Positions 41,658 to 50,580 of a stretch of DNA of 64,000 nt are shown here, in pieces (positions within the stretch are counted from its first letter, which is position 1; each line of letters opens with the position of its first letter). The DNA comes from a bacterium (GTDB lineage Bacteria; Bacteroidota; Ignavibacteria; SZUA-365): contig JAHLLD010000007.1 in the NCBI GenBank assembly GCA_020444325.1, positions 62,001 to 126,000 of the forward strand. The letters are read 5' to 3'. Under the pieces are notes generated by a model. That model saw only the letters and a list, made by a program, of their open reading frames with translations. It ran no database searches and was not told the origin of the DNA. A program made the translations under genes and the position numbers.

Positions 41658-42431
41658 ATGCCTGTTTCCCGTCTCTTCCCCGTTCTTCTCCTCACAATCC
41701 TCCTTGCCGGCTGCGCCGGTACGCCAGCCATCGATACCACCAAGCCCATCGATCCGGCCGAAGTCATGCGTCTCGTCGAAGCACGCAATGCCGAACTGCA
41801 CGCACTCGAAGGCTATGGGAAAATCTCGGTGGATACTCCGGAGTTCGCCAACAGCGGCGCAATCAATCTGAGCATCCTGAAACCCGACAGCATGCAGATA
41901 GAAATCTCCGGTCCCTTCGGCATGACCTTCGTCCGGGCCATGGTTACGCAACGCTCGTTCCAGGTGTACAACGGGATTGAAAACACGCTGACCGAAGGAC
42001 AGACCACGCTGCGGAATCTCAAGCGGGTGCTGCGCCTTTCGCTGAAGTTCAATGATTTTCTCGACATCCTCACCGGCACCGTCGGCTTCGACCTCGTTCC
42101 GCCCCGCGGCAAACCCGAGACCGCTCTTGACGGCAGCAGCTATACGATGCGCTGGGATACGGCGGAAGGGACACTCACCTACGTCATTGATCTCGATTAC
42201 ATCGCGGTACAGCGCTTCACCCGGCGCGACCACAGCGGCAGCATCCTCGAGGATATCACCTTCCGCGACTTCCGAAAAAAATCGGGCATGCATCTGCCGC
42301 AAATTGTCATGATTTCCCGCCCCGACCTCGATGAGAGCTTCTCCCTGGTCTACGATTCCCAGAATATCAATGACCTCCCCATCGAGTTCTCCTTCTCCTA
42401 TCCGCCTTCGGCAAGGAAAATATCCTTCTAG
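41658..42431 (+). CDS. LolA/LolB-like lipoprotein (DUF4292-type)
   Basis: The 257-residue lipoprotein starts MPVSRLFPVLLLTILLAGC with lipobox LAGC. The body is a run of beta strands with YGKISVDTPEF, MQIEISGPFGMTFVRAM and DFLDILTGTVGFDL, matching the half-barrel of the LolA/LolB/DUF4292 group. LolB receives lipoproteins at the outer membrane; whether this one does is not shown. It lies between the TPR and EnvC-like genes. Confidence 0.75.
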   Translation: MPVSRLFPVLLLTILLAGCAGTPAIDTTKPIDPAEVMRLVEARNAELHALEGYGKISVDTPEFANSGAINLSILKPDSMQIEISGPFGMTFVRAMVTQRSFQVYNGIENTLTEGQTTLRNLKRVLRLSLKFNDFLDILTGTVGFDLVPPRGKPETALDGSSYTMRWDTAEGTLTYVIDLDYIAVQRFTRRDHSGSILEDITFRDFRKKSGMHLPQIVMISRPDLDESFSLVYDSQNINDLPIEFSFSYPPSARKISF

Positions 42432-42550
42432 ACTTGCGGCGTCCTTTTCAACCACAGCCTGATAGAACGCCCATAACTCGCTGTATTTCAATTGGTTTTC
42501 CATTGCGAAATCCGTAAGTTTTTTGCAATCGGACGAACTCTGTACAGCGT

Positions 42551-43780
42551 ATGACCGTGAATTCACGCCATGTTTTTCTTGCGCTCGCCGTCGCGCTGCT
42601 TTTTGCGGCGGGTACGGGCACGCTATTGACACAGAGCGTGAAGAAAAAACAGGCTGAACTTAAAAAACTCCGCAGTGAGATCGAGCGGTATGAAACGCGC
42701 ATCAAGGAAAGCGAGAAACAGGAACGGGGGGCGCTGCAGCGGCTGGATGACTACGACAAGCAGACCTCGCTGATCCGCTCCCTGCTGTCGCGTCTTTCGG
42801 AAGAGATTCTTGAGAACCAGAAAGAGATTGCGATTGCACAGCTGAACCTGGCGACGGCGCAGAAGGAGCTCAAGCGACTCAAAAAGGAGTACACGCGCAC
42901 CATTGTGAACATGTACAAACAGGGACGCACGCATGACACCGAGCTGCTGCTCTCGTCGCGTTCGATCAACGAGATGTTCATCCGTGCAAAATATCTCAAG
43001 GCCTACAGTGAGCGGCAGCGTGGCAACGCGCGGGAAATCCGCCGGCGGCAGGAAAAAATCGAGATGCAGAAACTGCTGCTGGAGGAGAAGCTGAAGGAGC
43101 AGAAGGCGGCGATTACCGAGAAGCGCGTCGAGGAGGGTGCGCTCAAGAACAAGGTACTCAAGCACAAGTCGCTGCTGCGGAAAGTGCGGCAGGACAGACA
43201 GTCGTATGAAAAGCGGCTCAAGCAGAAGCAGGCCGCCGCACGGAAGGTGGAGCGTGTCATTGCAGATCTGATCGACCGTGAACGTCGCCGCCTGGCGGAA
43301 GCGAACAGGAAGAAGAGCGGGAGCAAAGCGAGTACGGACATCGCCGCGCTGCCGAGTAAACCGATTTCGAACACGGCGTTCGGAAAGCTGCGGGGACGTC
43401 TGCCCTGGCCGGTCTCGAAAGGCGCGGTTGTGGGGTATTTCGGAAAACACACCAATCCCCGGTGGGGAACGGTTTCAGACAGTCCCGGCATCGACATCTC
43501 TGTCCCTCACGGCAGCCAGGTACGCTCCGTGGCCGACGGTGTCGTCACCATTGTACGCTTCCTTCCCGGCTACGGAAACCTCGTCATCGTCCGGCATGAT
43601 GATGGATTCTTCACCGTGTACGCGCACCTGTCAGAGTTCATCGTGCGAGAGGACCAGAAAGTGAAAGCAGGACAGGTAATCGGAAAAAGCGGCGAAGGCA
43701 TTTCCGGTCCTGTCCTGCATTTCGAGCTCTGGTACGAGAAGGTCAAGCAGGATCCCATCTCCTGGCTGACGAAGCGCTGA
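42551..43780 (+). CDS. EnvC-like coiled-coil protein with degenerate LytM (M23) domain
   Basis: The 409-residue protein has a signal segment, a long charged coiled coil (about residues 25-245, with many KLRSEIERYE-type heptads), a linker and a C-terminal LytM domain (about 285-405). The usual first zinc-ligand motif HxGxD reads SPGID, so that His is missing, while Asp, YAHLSE and LHFELW remain. EnvC and NlpD likewise lack zinc ligands and activate amidases rather than cut peptidoglycan. By analogy it would control daughter-cell separation. ftsE/ftsX are not in the window. Confidence 0.88.
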   Translation: MTVNSRHVFLALAVALLFAAGTGTLLTQSVKKKQAELKKLRSEIERYETRIKESEKQERGALQRLDDYDKQTSLIRSLLSRLSEEILENQKEIAIAQLNLATAQKELKRLKKEYTRTIVNMYKQGRTHDTELLLSSRSINEMFIRAKYLKAYSERQRGNAREIRRRQEKIEMQKLLLEEKLKEQKAAITEKRVEEGALKNKVLKHKSLLRKVRQDRQSYEKRLKQKQAAARKVERVIADLIDRERRRLAEANRKKSGSKASTDIAALPSKPISNTAFGKLRGRLPWPVSKGAVVGYFGKHTNPRWGTVSDSPGIDISVPHGSQVRSVADGVVTIVRFLPGYGNLVIVRHDDGFFTVYAHLSEFIVREDQKVKAGQVIGKSGEGISGPVLHFELWYEKVKQDPISWLTKR

Positions 43781-43818
43781 CGCAGAATATTTCAGGGAAC
43801 ATCAACTGCGATCACACC

Positions 43819-44256
43819 TCAGCGCATATCATTTCCCGTGATATAATCTTTCAGGTAATGGATGGTGACATCCTTTTCGTCGTGTTCCGATTTGACGAGG
43901 TCACCGATGGATATCATTCCTGCGACATGATCGTCTTCCATCACCGGGAGGTGGCGGATTCGTTTTTCCGTCATGATGCTCATTACCTCCTCGACTTCAT
44001 CATCAAGCTGCCCGATGATGAGGTTTGTTGTCATGGCATCACTGACGAGTACTTCAGCAAGGCGCTCGGCCTGCACGGCACAGACACGCAGGGAATCACG
44101 TTCCGTAAAAATCCCAACGGGACGAGCTCCGTCGACCACGAGCAGTGAACCGATGTTGTACTGTATGAGCATATGTATCGCATCCTTGACGGATTTCTCC
44201 GGATGTATGCTGAACACGGTTGATCCCTTGGCCTTCACAATATCTCTGAGTTTCAT
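43819..44256 (-). CDS. CBS-domain pair protein
   Basis: The 145-residue protein consists of two CBS motifs (a Bateman module): VFSIHPEKSVKDAIHMLIQYN...LLVVDGARPVGIFTERD and DEVEEVMSIMTEKRIRHLPVMEDDHVAGMISIGDLVK. Such modules bind adenine nucleotides and sense energy state. There is no attached effector domain. It lies after the decarboxylase operon on the same strand, separated by a terminator, so any regulatory link is speculative. Confidence 0.9.
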   Translation of the reverse strand: MKLRDIVKAKGSTVFSIHPEKSVKDAIHMLIQYNIGSLLVVDGARPVGIFTERDSLRVCAVQAERLAEVLVSDAMTTNLIIGQLDDEVEEVMSIMTEKRIRHLPVMEDDHVAGMISIGDLVKSEHDEKDVTIHYLKDYITGNDMR

Positions 44257-44324
44257 GGAAGGGTCTCCTCGAACGAGTATATATGCGGATTTGCCAATAC
44301 AGAATAGGGATTGGAGGCTGAAAA

Positions 44325-44352
44325 CGCAAGGTCCCCGAAAGGGGACCCTGCG
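44325..44352 (-). terminator. Terminator of the decarboxylase operon
   Basis: CGCAAGGTCCCC and GGGGACCCTGCG form an 11-of-12-bp stem closed by a GAAA tetraloop. On the minus strand GTTTTC follows, 23 bp after the mmdB stop. Confidence 0.8.
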
Positions 44353-44375
44353 AAAACAGAATACGAGTAAAGCGA

Positions 44376-45512
44376 TCAGAGCAGGAAGGAGATGAGAATA
44401 CCTGCGGCAACGGCCGATCCGATGACGCCCGCGACATTCGGTCCCATTGCATGCATCAGCAGGTAATTGCTCTTGTCATATTCGAGTCCGATGTTATGAC
44501 AGACACGGGCGGAATCCGGTACCGCCGAAACGCCGGCCGCACCGATGAGGGGATTGATCTTGTTGCCTTCCTTCAGGAAGAGATTCATGAATTTCGCGAA
44601 CAGCACACCGCAGGCCGTGGCGACGGCGAACGATCCGGCCCCCAGCGCGAAAATGAGAATGGACTGCGAGTTGAGGAAGGTCGTCGCCTGCGTGGAAGCG
44701 CCGACGGTGACACCGAGCAGAATGGTGACGATGTCAATCAGCGGATTGCGCGCGGTTTCCATCAGGCGCTTCGTGACGCCACTCTCCTTGAGCACGTTCC
44801 CGAAGAACAGCATACCGAGCAGAGGCAGCGCTCCGGGAGAAATGAACGTCGTGACGATAAAACCGATGATGGGAAACATGATCTTTTCCTTGCGCGAAAC
44901 GGCGCGCGGCGGCTTCATGCGAATCACGCGTTCCTTTTTCGTCGTGAGCAGACGCATGATGGGAGGCTGGATGATCGGGACGAGTCCCATATACGAATAC
45001 GCAGCAATGGCGATGGCACCGATCAGATGCGGCGCGAGCTTGGAGGCGATGAAAATTGCCGTCGGACCGTCAGCTCCTCCAATAATGCCGATGGCACCGG
45101 CTTCGAGCGGATCAAATCCGAGCGCAAGCGCCCCGAGCAGGGTGAGGAAAATACCGATCTGCGCGGCGGCACCCAGCAGTACGAGCTTCGGGTTGGAGAG
45201 CATGGCGGAAAAATCCGTCATCGCCCCGATACCGAGAAAAATGAGCGGAGGATAGATACCCTTGACGACACCATAGTAAAGGTAATTGAGCACGCTCCCC
45301 TCTTCGTAAATCCCGATCTGCAGACCGACATTTTCGAGAAAGGGAATGTTGCCGAGAATGATACCGAAACCGATTGGGACGAGCAGCAGGGGCTCATAGT
45401 CTTTTTTGATGGCGATGTAAATGAAAAAGAGTCCCACCGCCAGCATCACCACGTGACCGATGGTCAGATTGGCGAAGCCACTGTATGAGAGGAAATGAAA
45501 AAATCCATCCAT
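44376..45512 (-). CDS. mmdB: Na+-translocating decarboxylase beta subunit
   Basis: This 378-residue membrane protein is the OadB/MmdB/GcdB channel subunit that couples decarboxylation of carboxybiotin to Na+ export. It has about 10 membrane segments, with the conserved ones GAIGIIGGADGPTAIFIASKLAP (carrying the Asp of GGADGP) and NPLIGAAGVSAVPDSARV. The gene is last in mmdA-gamma-biotin-mmdB, 5 bp after the biotin carrier. Substrate specificity is set by the alpha subunit. Confidence 0.95.
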   Translation of the reverse strand: MDGFFHFLSYSGFANLTIGHVVMLAVGLFFIYIAIKKDYEPLLLVPIGFGIILGNIPFLENVGLQIGIYEEGSVLNYLYYGVVKGIYPPLIFLGIGAMTDFSAMLSNPKLVLLGAAAQIGIFLTLLGALALGFDPLEAGAIGIIGGADGPTAIFIASKLAPHLIGAIAIAAYSYMGLVPIIQPPIMRLLTTKKERVIRMKPPRAVSRKEKIMFPIIGFIVTTFISPGALPLLGMLFFGNVLKESGVTKRLMETARNPLIDIVTILLGVTVGASTQATTFLNSQSILIFALGAGSFAVATACGVLFAKFMNLFLKEGNKINPLIGAAGVSAVPDSARVCHNIGLEYDKSNYLLMHAMGPNVAGVIGSAVAAGILISFLL

Positions 45513-45517
45513 TGCGG

Positions 45518-45961
45518 CTACCCTCCGATTTCGACCAGCGGGTCGCCTTCAAGCACGTTGTCGCCTTTCGCGACCTTGAGTGCAGACACGGTGCCGTCAC
45601 CGGGCGCCGCGATATTGTTTTCCATCTTCATGGCTTCCATGACCATGAGGACGTCACCCGCTTTGACGGTGTCGCCTTCCTTGACCTTGATCTCGAGAAT
45701 GACACCCGGCAGAGGCGCTTTGATGAGTGTGCCCTTGGCGGCATCGGGTGCGGACGTTTTGCGCGGACGCTCCGATTCGGTGTGGTACACTGGTTTGCGG
45801 ACCAGTGTCGGCGTCTTGCTCACGCGACGCTCCGCCTCGTACTGCACTTCGTACACGGTGCCATTGACGTCAACGGACGCGACACCTTCATCGACTTTTT
45901 TTATCTCCACGGCGTAGTCATTGCCGTGAATCTTCATGGTGAATTTGCGATTGGAATCCAT
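45518..45961 (-). CDS. mmdC: Biotin carboxyl carrier subunit
   Basis: The 147-residue protein has an N-terminal region with charged strands (MKIHGNDYAVEIKKVDEG), a Lys/Pro-rich hinge and a C-terminal biotinyl domain (about 78-147) with the biotin lysine in EAMKMENN. It carries CO2 from the alpha subunit to the membrane beta subunit. The frame is open to 46039, but that part overlaps the upstream gene end, so ATG 45961 is chosen. Confidence 0.93.
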   Translation of the reverse strand: MDSNRKFTMKIHGNDYAVEIKKVDEGVASVDVNGTVYEVQYEAERRVSKTPTLVRKPVYHTESERPRKTSAPDAAKGTLIKAPLPGVILEIKVKEGDTVKAGDVLMVMEAMKMENNIAAPGDGTVSALKVAKGDNVLEGDPLVEIGG

Positions 45962-45978
45962 TATTCCTGCTACCTCGG

Positions 45979-46446
45979 TCAGCGTTTGGATTTCTGTGTG
46001 AAAGGGGAAGGTGTCATGCCGTACAGTTTCGAACTCCACGGAGAGTACGGGCGTGAGATCTTCTTTATCGTGATGATGGTGCGTTCTTCGTCATGCAGTT
46101 CAAAGAGGTGTTGCTCAAGTGCCGTAGCGATGGCGGCGACAACTTCGCCGGAAACGCCGTTCCGCACAGGCACCTCCTTCGATGCTTCAGGTGTGCGTTT
46201 TTTCCTTGATGCAATGACTTTGAGGAAGCGTATCAGGAGAGAGATGATGGTCAGGGAAATAAAGACCACGATCACACCGACGATGGCAATCATGATGCCA
46301 TCCCCGGCGAGAATGCTGTCCATTCCCGTGCGGCCCCACGATGTCAGCGTATCACCGGCCTGGACCAGTGTATCACTGGCCTGGACAAGTGTATCGCTGA
46401 CCTGTGGCGCCATCGCAGCGCTGAGTGCATTCTGTGCCGGCATCAC
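45979..46446 (-). CDS. Decarboxylase gamma/delta subunit (OadG-like)
   Basis: The 155-residue protein has one membrane helix (GIMIAIVGVIVVFISLTIISLL), a basic stretch and a cytoplasmic tail (EEVVAAIATALEQHLFELHDEERTI-like region), the layout of OadG/MmdD, which holds the alpha subunit and biotin carrier to the beta subunit. Its N-terminus contains a duplicated SDTLVQA heptad made by a 21-bp tandem repeat. It starts 6 bp after mmdA. Confidence 0.85.
   Translation of the reverse strand: MMPAQNALSAAMAPQVSDTLVQASDTLVQAGDTLTSWGRTGMDSILAGDGIMIAIVGVIVVFISLTIISLLIRFLKVIASRKKRTPEASKEVPVRNGVSGEVVAAIATALEQHLFELHDEERTIITIKKISRPYSPWSSKLYGMTPSPFTQKSKR
46357..46398 (-). repeat. Two-copy 21-bp tandem repeat inside the OadG-like gene
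   Basis: GGCCTGGAC(C/A)AGTGTATC(A/G)CT occurs twice in register (46357-46377 and 46378-46398). A degenerate third copy lies to the left. It encodes repeated SDTLVQA/GDTL in the N-terminal periplasmic part. Confidence 0.85.
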
Positions 46447-46451
46447 TCCCC

Positions 46452-48008
46452 CTACATCGGAATATTGCTGTGTTTTTTCATCGGGAGCGAATCCCGCTTT
46501 GTACTCAGACTCTGCAGAGCGCGGATGATGCGGAAACGCGTATTGCGCGGCTCGATGACATCATCGATGTACCCGTACTTCGCGGCCACATACGGCGTCG
46601 CGAATTTCTTGCGGTACTCATCCTCCATCATGGAAATGAATTGTCCGCGCGCTTCGGAGTCTTTTTTCGACAGCTCCCTGCCGTACAGCACCTCGATGGC
46701 GCCCCGGGGACCCATGACGGCAATCTCCGCTGTTGGCCAGGCGTAGTTCAGATCACCGCGCAGATGCTTGGAGCCCATCACGTCGTAGGCACCACCGTAG
46801 GCTTTGCGCAGGATGATGGTGACTTTCGGCACCGTGGCTTCGCCGTACGCGAAAAGCAGCTTCGCACCGTTGGTGATGATGCCGCCGTATTCCTGCGCCG
46901 TGCCGGGGAGAAAACCGGGGACGTCGACGAGTGTGACGATAGGGATATTGAACGCGTCGCAGAAGCGAATGAAACGCGCACCCTTTTTTGAACAGTTGAT
47001 ATCGAGCACACCCGCAAGATAGCTGGGCTGATTGGCGACGATACCCACCGACTGACCGTCGAAACGGGCAAAGCCCACCATGAGATTCGGCGCATAATGC
47101 CGCTGCACTTCCAGAAATTCCCCGTTGTCCACCACCGCATGAATCACATCCTTGATGTCATATGGCTTGTTCGGGTTATCGGGAATAATATAGTTGAGTG
47201 CATCCTCCAGCCTGTCGATCGGGTCATTGCTCTCCAGCCGCGGCGTCTCTTCCATATTGTTCTGCGGAATGAAGCTGAAGAGTTTACGGATGAGCGAGAT
47301 CTGTTCCTCGTCGTTTTCGCAGGCGAAGTGTGCCACACCGGATTTCGTGGTGTGTATGCTCGCACCGCCGAGCTGCTCGGTGGTGACTTCCTCGTTGGTC
47401 ACGGATTTGACGACCTTCGGTCCCGTCACGAACATGTAGCTCGTTTCCCGCGTCATGAGGATGAAGTCCGTGATGGCCGGAGAATACACCGCACCGCCGG
47501 CACAGGGACCGAACACCCCGGAGATCTGCGGGATCACACCGGAGGAAAGAATGTTGCGCTCAAAAATGTCGGCGTAACCGCCGAGGCTCTTGACACCCTC
47601 CTGAATACGCGCCCCACCTGAATCGTTGAGTCCGATGACGGGGGCACCCGCCTTCATTGCCATGTCCATGATCTTGCAGATCTTCCGCGCATACATCTCG
47701 GAAAGCGATCCGCCGAATACCGTAAAATCCTGGGAAAATACATAGACGAGCCGGCCGTCAATCGTGCCGTATCCCGTCACCACGCCGTCAGAAAGATAGG
47801 CCTCGTTTTCGAGACCGAAATCAATGCAGCGATGGCTGACAAACATGTCGAATTCCTCGAAACTGCCGTCATCGAGCAGAAGCTCGAGCCGCTCGCGCGC
47901 GGTCAGCTTGCCCTTGGCGTGCTGCGACTCGATGCGCTTTTCTCCACCGCCCATACGGGCCTGCTCTCGCTTCTCGAGGAGTTCCTTGATCTTGTCTTCG
48001 ATTGCCAT
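46452..48008 (-). CDS. mmdA: Methylmalonyl-CoA decarboxylase alpha subunit (carboxyltransferase)
   Basis: The 518-residue product is an acyl-CoA carboxyltransferase: [22 protein letters not shown] at the N-terminus, then [13 protein letters not shown] (CoA oxyanion loop) and [12 protein letters not shown], and in the second half [18 protein letters not shown]. It moves CO2 between methylmalonyl-CoA (or propionyl-CoA) and biotin. With gamma, biotin and beta genes following tightly and no biotin carboxylase nearby, the decarboxylase/Na+ pump role is more likely than propionyl-CoA carboxylase. It is the first gene of the operon. Confidence 0.93.
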   Translation of the reverse strand: MAIEDKIKELLEKREQARMGGGEKRIESQHAKGKLTARERLELLLDDGSFEEFDMFVSHRCIDFGLENEAYLSDGVVTGYGTIDGRLVYVFSQDFTVFGGSLSEMYARKICKIMDMAMKAGAPVIGLNDSGGARIQEGVKSLGGYADIFERNILSSGVIPQISGVFGPCAGGAVYSPAITDFILMTRETSYMFVTGPKVVKSVTNEEVTTEQLGGASIHTTKSGVAHFACENDEEQISLIRKLFSFIPQNNMEETPRLESNDPIDRLEDALNYIIPDNPNKPYDIKDVIHAVVDNGEFLEVQRHYAPNLMVGFARFDGQSVGIVANQPSYLAGVLDINCSKKGARFIRFCDAFNIPIVTLVDVPGFLPGTAQEYGGIITNGAKLLFAYGEATVPKVTIILRKAYGGAYDVMGSKHLRGDLNYAWPTAEIAVMGPRGAIEVLYGRELSKKDSEARGQFISMMEDEYRKKFATPYVAAKYGYIDDVIEPRNTRFRIIRALQSLSTKRDSLPMKKHSNIPM

Positions 48009-48355
48009 GATAATAGCGTCCTTGCGACGATGTTTAATGCTCTATGCACAGGATCGGGGCAAACCCGCTTCCGTTTGTGCCAATATGTCGTTTCAAAACT
48101 CCCAATTGTTACAAAATTATCGATTTGCCGCTTCACTTCCAACCACAACTGCTGCGGATGTGCAATCAGATGCGAAGTTTTATGCAGTTTCTGCATAAAA
48201 TCCCGGACCGGGGACTGATTTTTCAGGGATATGCGTGCAGACATTCACGAATCGCGGTAGCATGCGCAGACTGCGATCACGGAGAATTAATGCAGGGAGA
48301 AGCGCGAATTTGCGTATATTTCGCTGATGTTATCACTTCTCAACATACGGGAAGC
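48009..48355. other. 347-bp divergent intergenic region
   Basis: It separates mmdA (minus) from the flippase-like gene (plus). It contains one palindrome of the TATGCAG family near the middle, and TATATT (48315-48320) that may be the -10 of the plus-strand gene. No small ORF or RNA fold stands out. Confidence 0.6.
48178..48200. repeat. Palindrome C (TATGCAG-N3-CTGCATA family)
   Basis: The core TATGCAGTTTCTGCATA (48181-48197) is extended by TTT/AAA into a 10-bp stem with a 3-nt loop. A single copy in a divergent promoter region, about 170 bp from each start. Confidence 0.85.
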
Positions 48356-49423
48356 ATGAAGAGGCAGCGTCTCGTTTCCATCCTCAAAGTGACGATCACC
48401 TTTCTGATCGTCGCGTTCTCGATTTATTTCTCCATCTGGAAAGTGGATTTCGGGGAGCTGGCCCGCAGTTTTCGCACCGCGAATTACTGGTACGCCCTGC
48501 TCATCGTCATTCCCATTGTCCTGTCGCACCTGACCAGAGCCTGGCGCTGGAAAGTGATTCTGGAGTACATTCACCCGAAGGTGCGCATGGGGAATCTTTT
48601 CGGTGGCGTGATGATCGGGTACTTCATGAACAACCTCATCCCGCGCAGCGGCGAGTTCATGCGTCCCTGGTTCACGGATCAGGAAGAGGAAAGCACGACG
48701 TACAGTTCGCTGCTGGGCAGCATCATTGTCGAACGTTTCATTGATACTGTCGCGCTGCTGCTGCTGATCGCAAGCATCATGTTCTTTGACGACCACATGT
48801 TCGACGGCTTCGAGGAGATCGGCGTGCGCGCCGACGTCATTCGCCCCATCCTCTATATGGCCATCATGCTCGGTATCGTCTTCATTGTGATCGCACCGAG
48901 CCAGGCGGGACTCTGGATGGCTGAAACGTTCACATCGCCCCTGCGCTGGGCGGCCGATCGATTCGGGATTGCGAAACTGGGTTCACTGCGGGACGGCATT
49001 CTCGACCTGTTCCGCAAACTGCAGCTCGGTTTCGGCGCGATCAAATCGATACGCCAACTGCTTATCGTCATCGTTCAGACCGCGGTCATGTATTTCCTCT
49101 ACATGATCCCGCTGTACATGATGTTTTTTGCATTCGACAGCGGGTCCAACCCGGAAGTCAGTCTCTTCGCCGCCCTCGAAATCTGGGCCATCACCGCACT
49201 CGGGTATGCCGTTGCTCCCACACCGGGCGCCTTCGGCGTCTTCCACGTCACCGCACGCATCGCACTGATGAAATTCGTGAATTTCACCGAGGCCGATGCC
49301 GTGGCCTACGCCACGCTCACACATTTTGTCAACTACCTCGTGCCGATTATCCTGGGCATTTATTATCTCACCACGCGGGGACTCTCCTTCTCCACGCTGG
49401 TACGCGCACGAAGCGAAAGTTAG
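48356..49423 (+). CDS. Flippase-like membrane protein (LPG-synthase TM / UPF0104 family)
   Basis: This 355-residue integral membrane protein has about eight helices. It begins with basic MKRQR, then SILKVTITFLIVAFSIYFSIWKVDF, and contains the family block LTRAWRWKVILEYIHPKVRMGNLFGGVMIGYFMNNLIPRSGEF-like region (residues about 55-100) and GYAVAPTPGAFGVFH. Relatives include AglD and the flippase half of MprF, which handle lipids or polyprenyl sugars. The start is ATG 48356 after ACGGGAAGC; the open frame extends 104 codons upstream without homology. Confidence 0.85.
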   Translation: MKRQRLVSILKVTITFLIVAFSIYFSIWKVDFGELARSFRTANYWYALLIVIPIVLSHLTRAWRWKVILEYIHPKVRMGNLFGGVMIGYFMNNLIPRSGEFMRPWFTDQEEESTTYSSLLGSIIVERFIDTVALLLLIASIMFFDDHMFDGFEEIGVRADVIRPILYMAIMLGIVFIVIAPSQAGLWMAETFTSPLRWAADRFGIAKLGSLRDGILDLFRKLQLGFGAIKSIRQLLIVIVQTAVMYFLYMIPLYMMFFAFDSGSNPEVSLFAALEIWAITALGYAVAPTPGAFGVFHVTARIALMKFVNFTEADAVAYATLTHFVNYLVPIILGIYYLTTRGLSFSTLVRARSES

Positions 49424-49449
49424 TTCTGTCACAATCTCCAGCGAACTCC

Positions 49450-50580
49450 ATGCAGTATCCCACACTGTTCGACCGGCTCAGTTTCCGGTCCGGTCTTGAA
49501 ATCCGCAATCGTCTCATCATGGCGCCGATGACAACCTGGTCGTCGCATGACGATGGCATGATTCATGACGATGAGCTTGCGTACCTGCGTCTGCGTTCGG
49601 CGGGACCCGGCATGGTCATGACTGCCGCCTGCTATGTGCAGCGCATGGGCAAGGCGTTTGAAGGACAGTGGGGCTGCGATGACGACGACAAGCTGCCGTC
49701 GCTGCGTGCCGCCGCAGATACCATCCGCGAAGCGGGGGCGAGCCCCGTACTGCAGATTCATCACGGGGGACGCATGTGTCCCGCGTCGCTGCTTCCCGGA
49801 CAGCCTGTCTCCGCTTCCGCCGAACCGGCGGAGCGTCCGGGCGCCGACCGCCCGCGTCCCATGACCGAGGAGGAAATCCTCGCGACCATCGCAGCCTTCG
49901 CCGATGCCACCCGCCGCGCGATCGCCGCCGGGTATGACGGCGTGGAAATCCACGGCGCCAATACTTACCTGCTGCAGCAGTTTTTCTCCCCGCATTCCAA
50001 CAGACGCCATGACGGTTGGGGCGGTACGCTGGAAAAGCGCATGCGCTTTCCGCTCGCCGTCGCCGAGGCCGTGCTCATGGCAGCAGGTGAGGCGCAGCGT
50101 CCCTTCGCCGTAGGATATCGCATCTCGCCTGAGGAGATAGAGGAACCGGGCATCCGCCTTGAAGACACTCTCGAACTCGTCGACCGGCTGGCGGACCTGC
50201 CGATGGACTGGTTGCACGTTTCGGTGCGCAGCTATGTCGCGGGCTCGCTCTGTTCGAACGACACCCAACGTCCCACCCGCTGTATCATTGATCGCGTCAA
50301 TGGTCGCATGCCGGTGATCGGCGTGGGACTCGTCTACCACCCGGACGACGCCGTATTTATGCTGAAGGACGGTTGCGCCGCTGTTGCGCTCGGACGCATT
50401 CTGCTCATGGATCCGCAGTGGGTTGAGAAAGTGGAGACCGGGCGGAGCGAGGAAATCCGCATGACACTGCCGCGCACGGGAGGTGCGGAGGCGCTCACAC
50501 TCCCTGTACCGCTTTACCACAAGCTTCTCGCCCGCCAGGGCTGGCTGCCCGTCGAGGAAGAACAGGAGCAGCGGTCATGA
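49450..50580 (+). CDS. Old-yellow-enzyme family NAD(P)H:flavin oxidoreductase
   Basis: The 376-residue FMN TIM-barrel enzyme reduces alpha,beta-unsaturated carbonyl or nitro compounds. It has IMAPMTTWSSHDDG (FMN loop), QIHHGGRMC, the substrate-binding pair in EIHGANTYLLQQFFSP (His and Asn) and GWGGTLEKRMRF. The HGAN form places it among YqjM/NemA-like members. It overlaps the GT4 gene by 4 bp (ATGA), so both are translated together, though their functions do not obviously match. Confidence 0.93.
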   Translation: MQYPTLFDRLSFRSGLEIRNRLIMAPMTTWSSHDDGMIHDDELAYLRLRSAGPGMVMTAACYVQRMGKAFEGQWGCDDDDKLPSLRAAADTIREAGASPVLQIHHGGRMCPASLLPGQPVSASAEPAERPGADRPRPMTEEEILATIAAFADATRRAIAAGYDGVEIHGANTYLLQQFFSPHSNRRHDGWGGTLEKRMRFPLAVAEAVLMAAGEAQRPFAVGYRISPEEIEEPGIRLEDTLELVDRLADLPMDWLHVSVRSYVAGSLCSNDTQRPTRCIIDRVNGRMPVIGVGLVYHPDDAVFMLKDGCAAVALGRILLMDPQWVEKVETGRSEEIRMTLPRTGGAEALTLPVPLYHKLLARQGWLPVEEEQEQRS

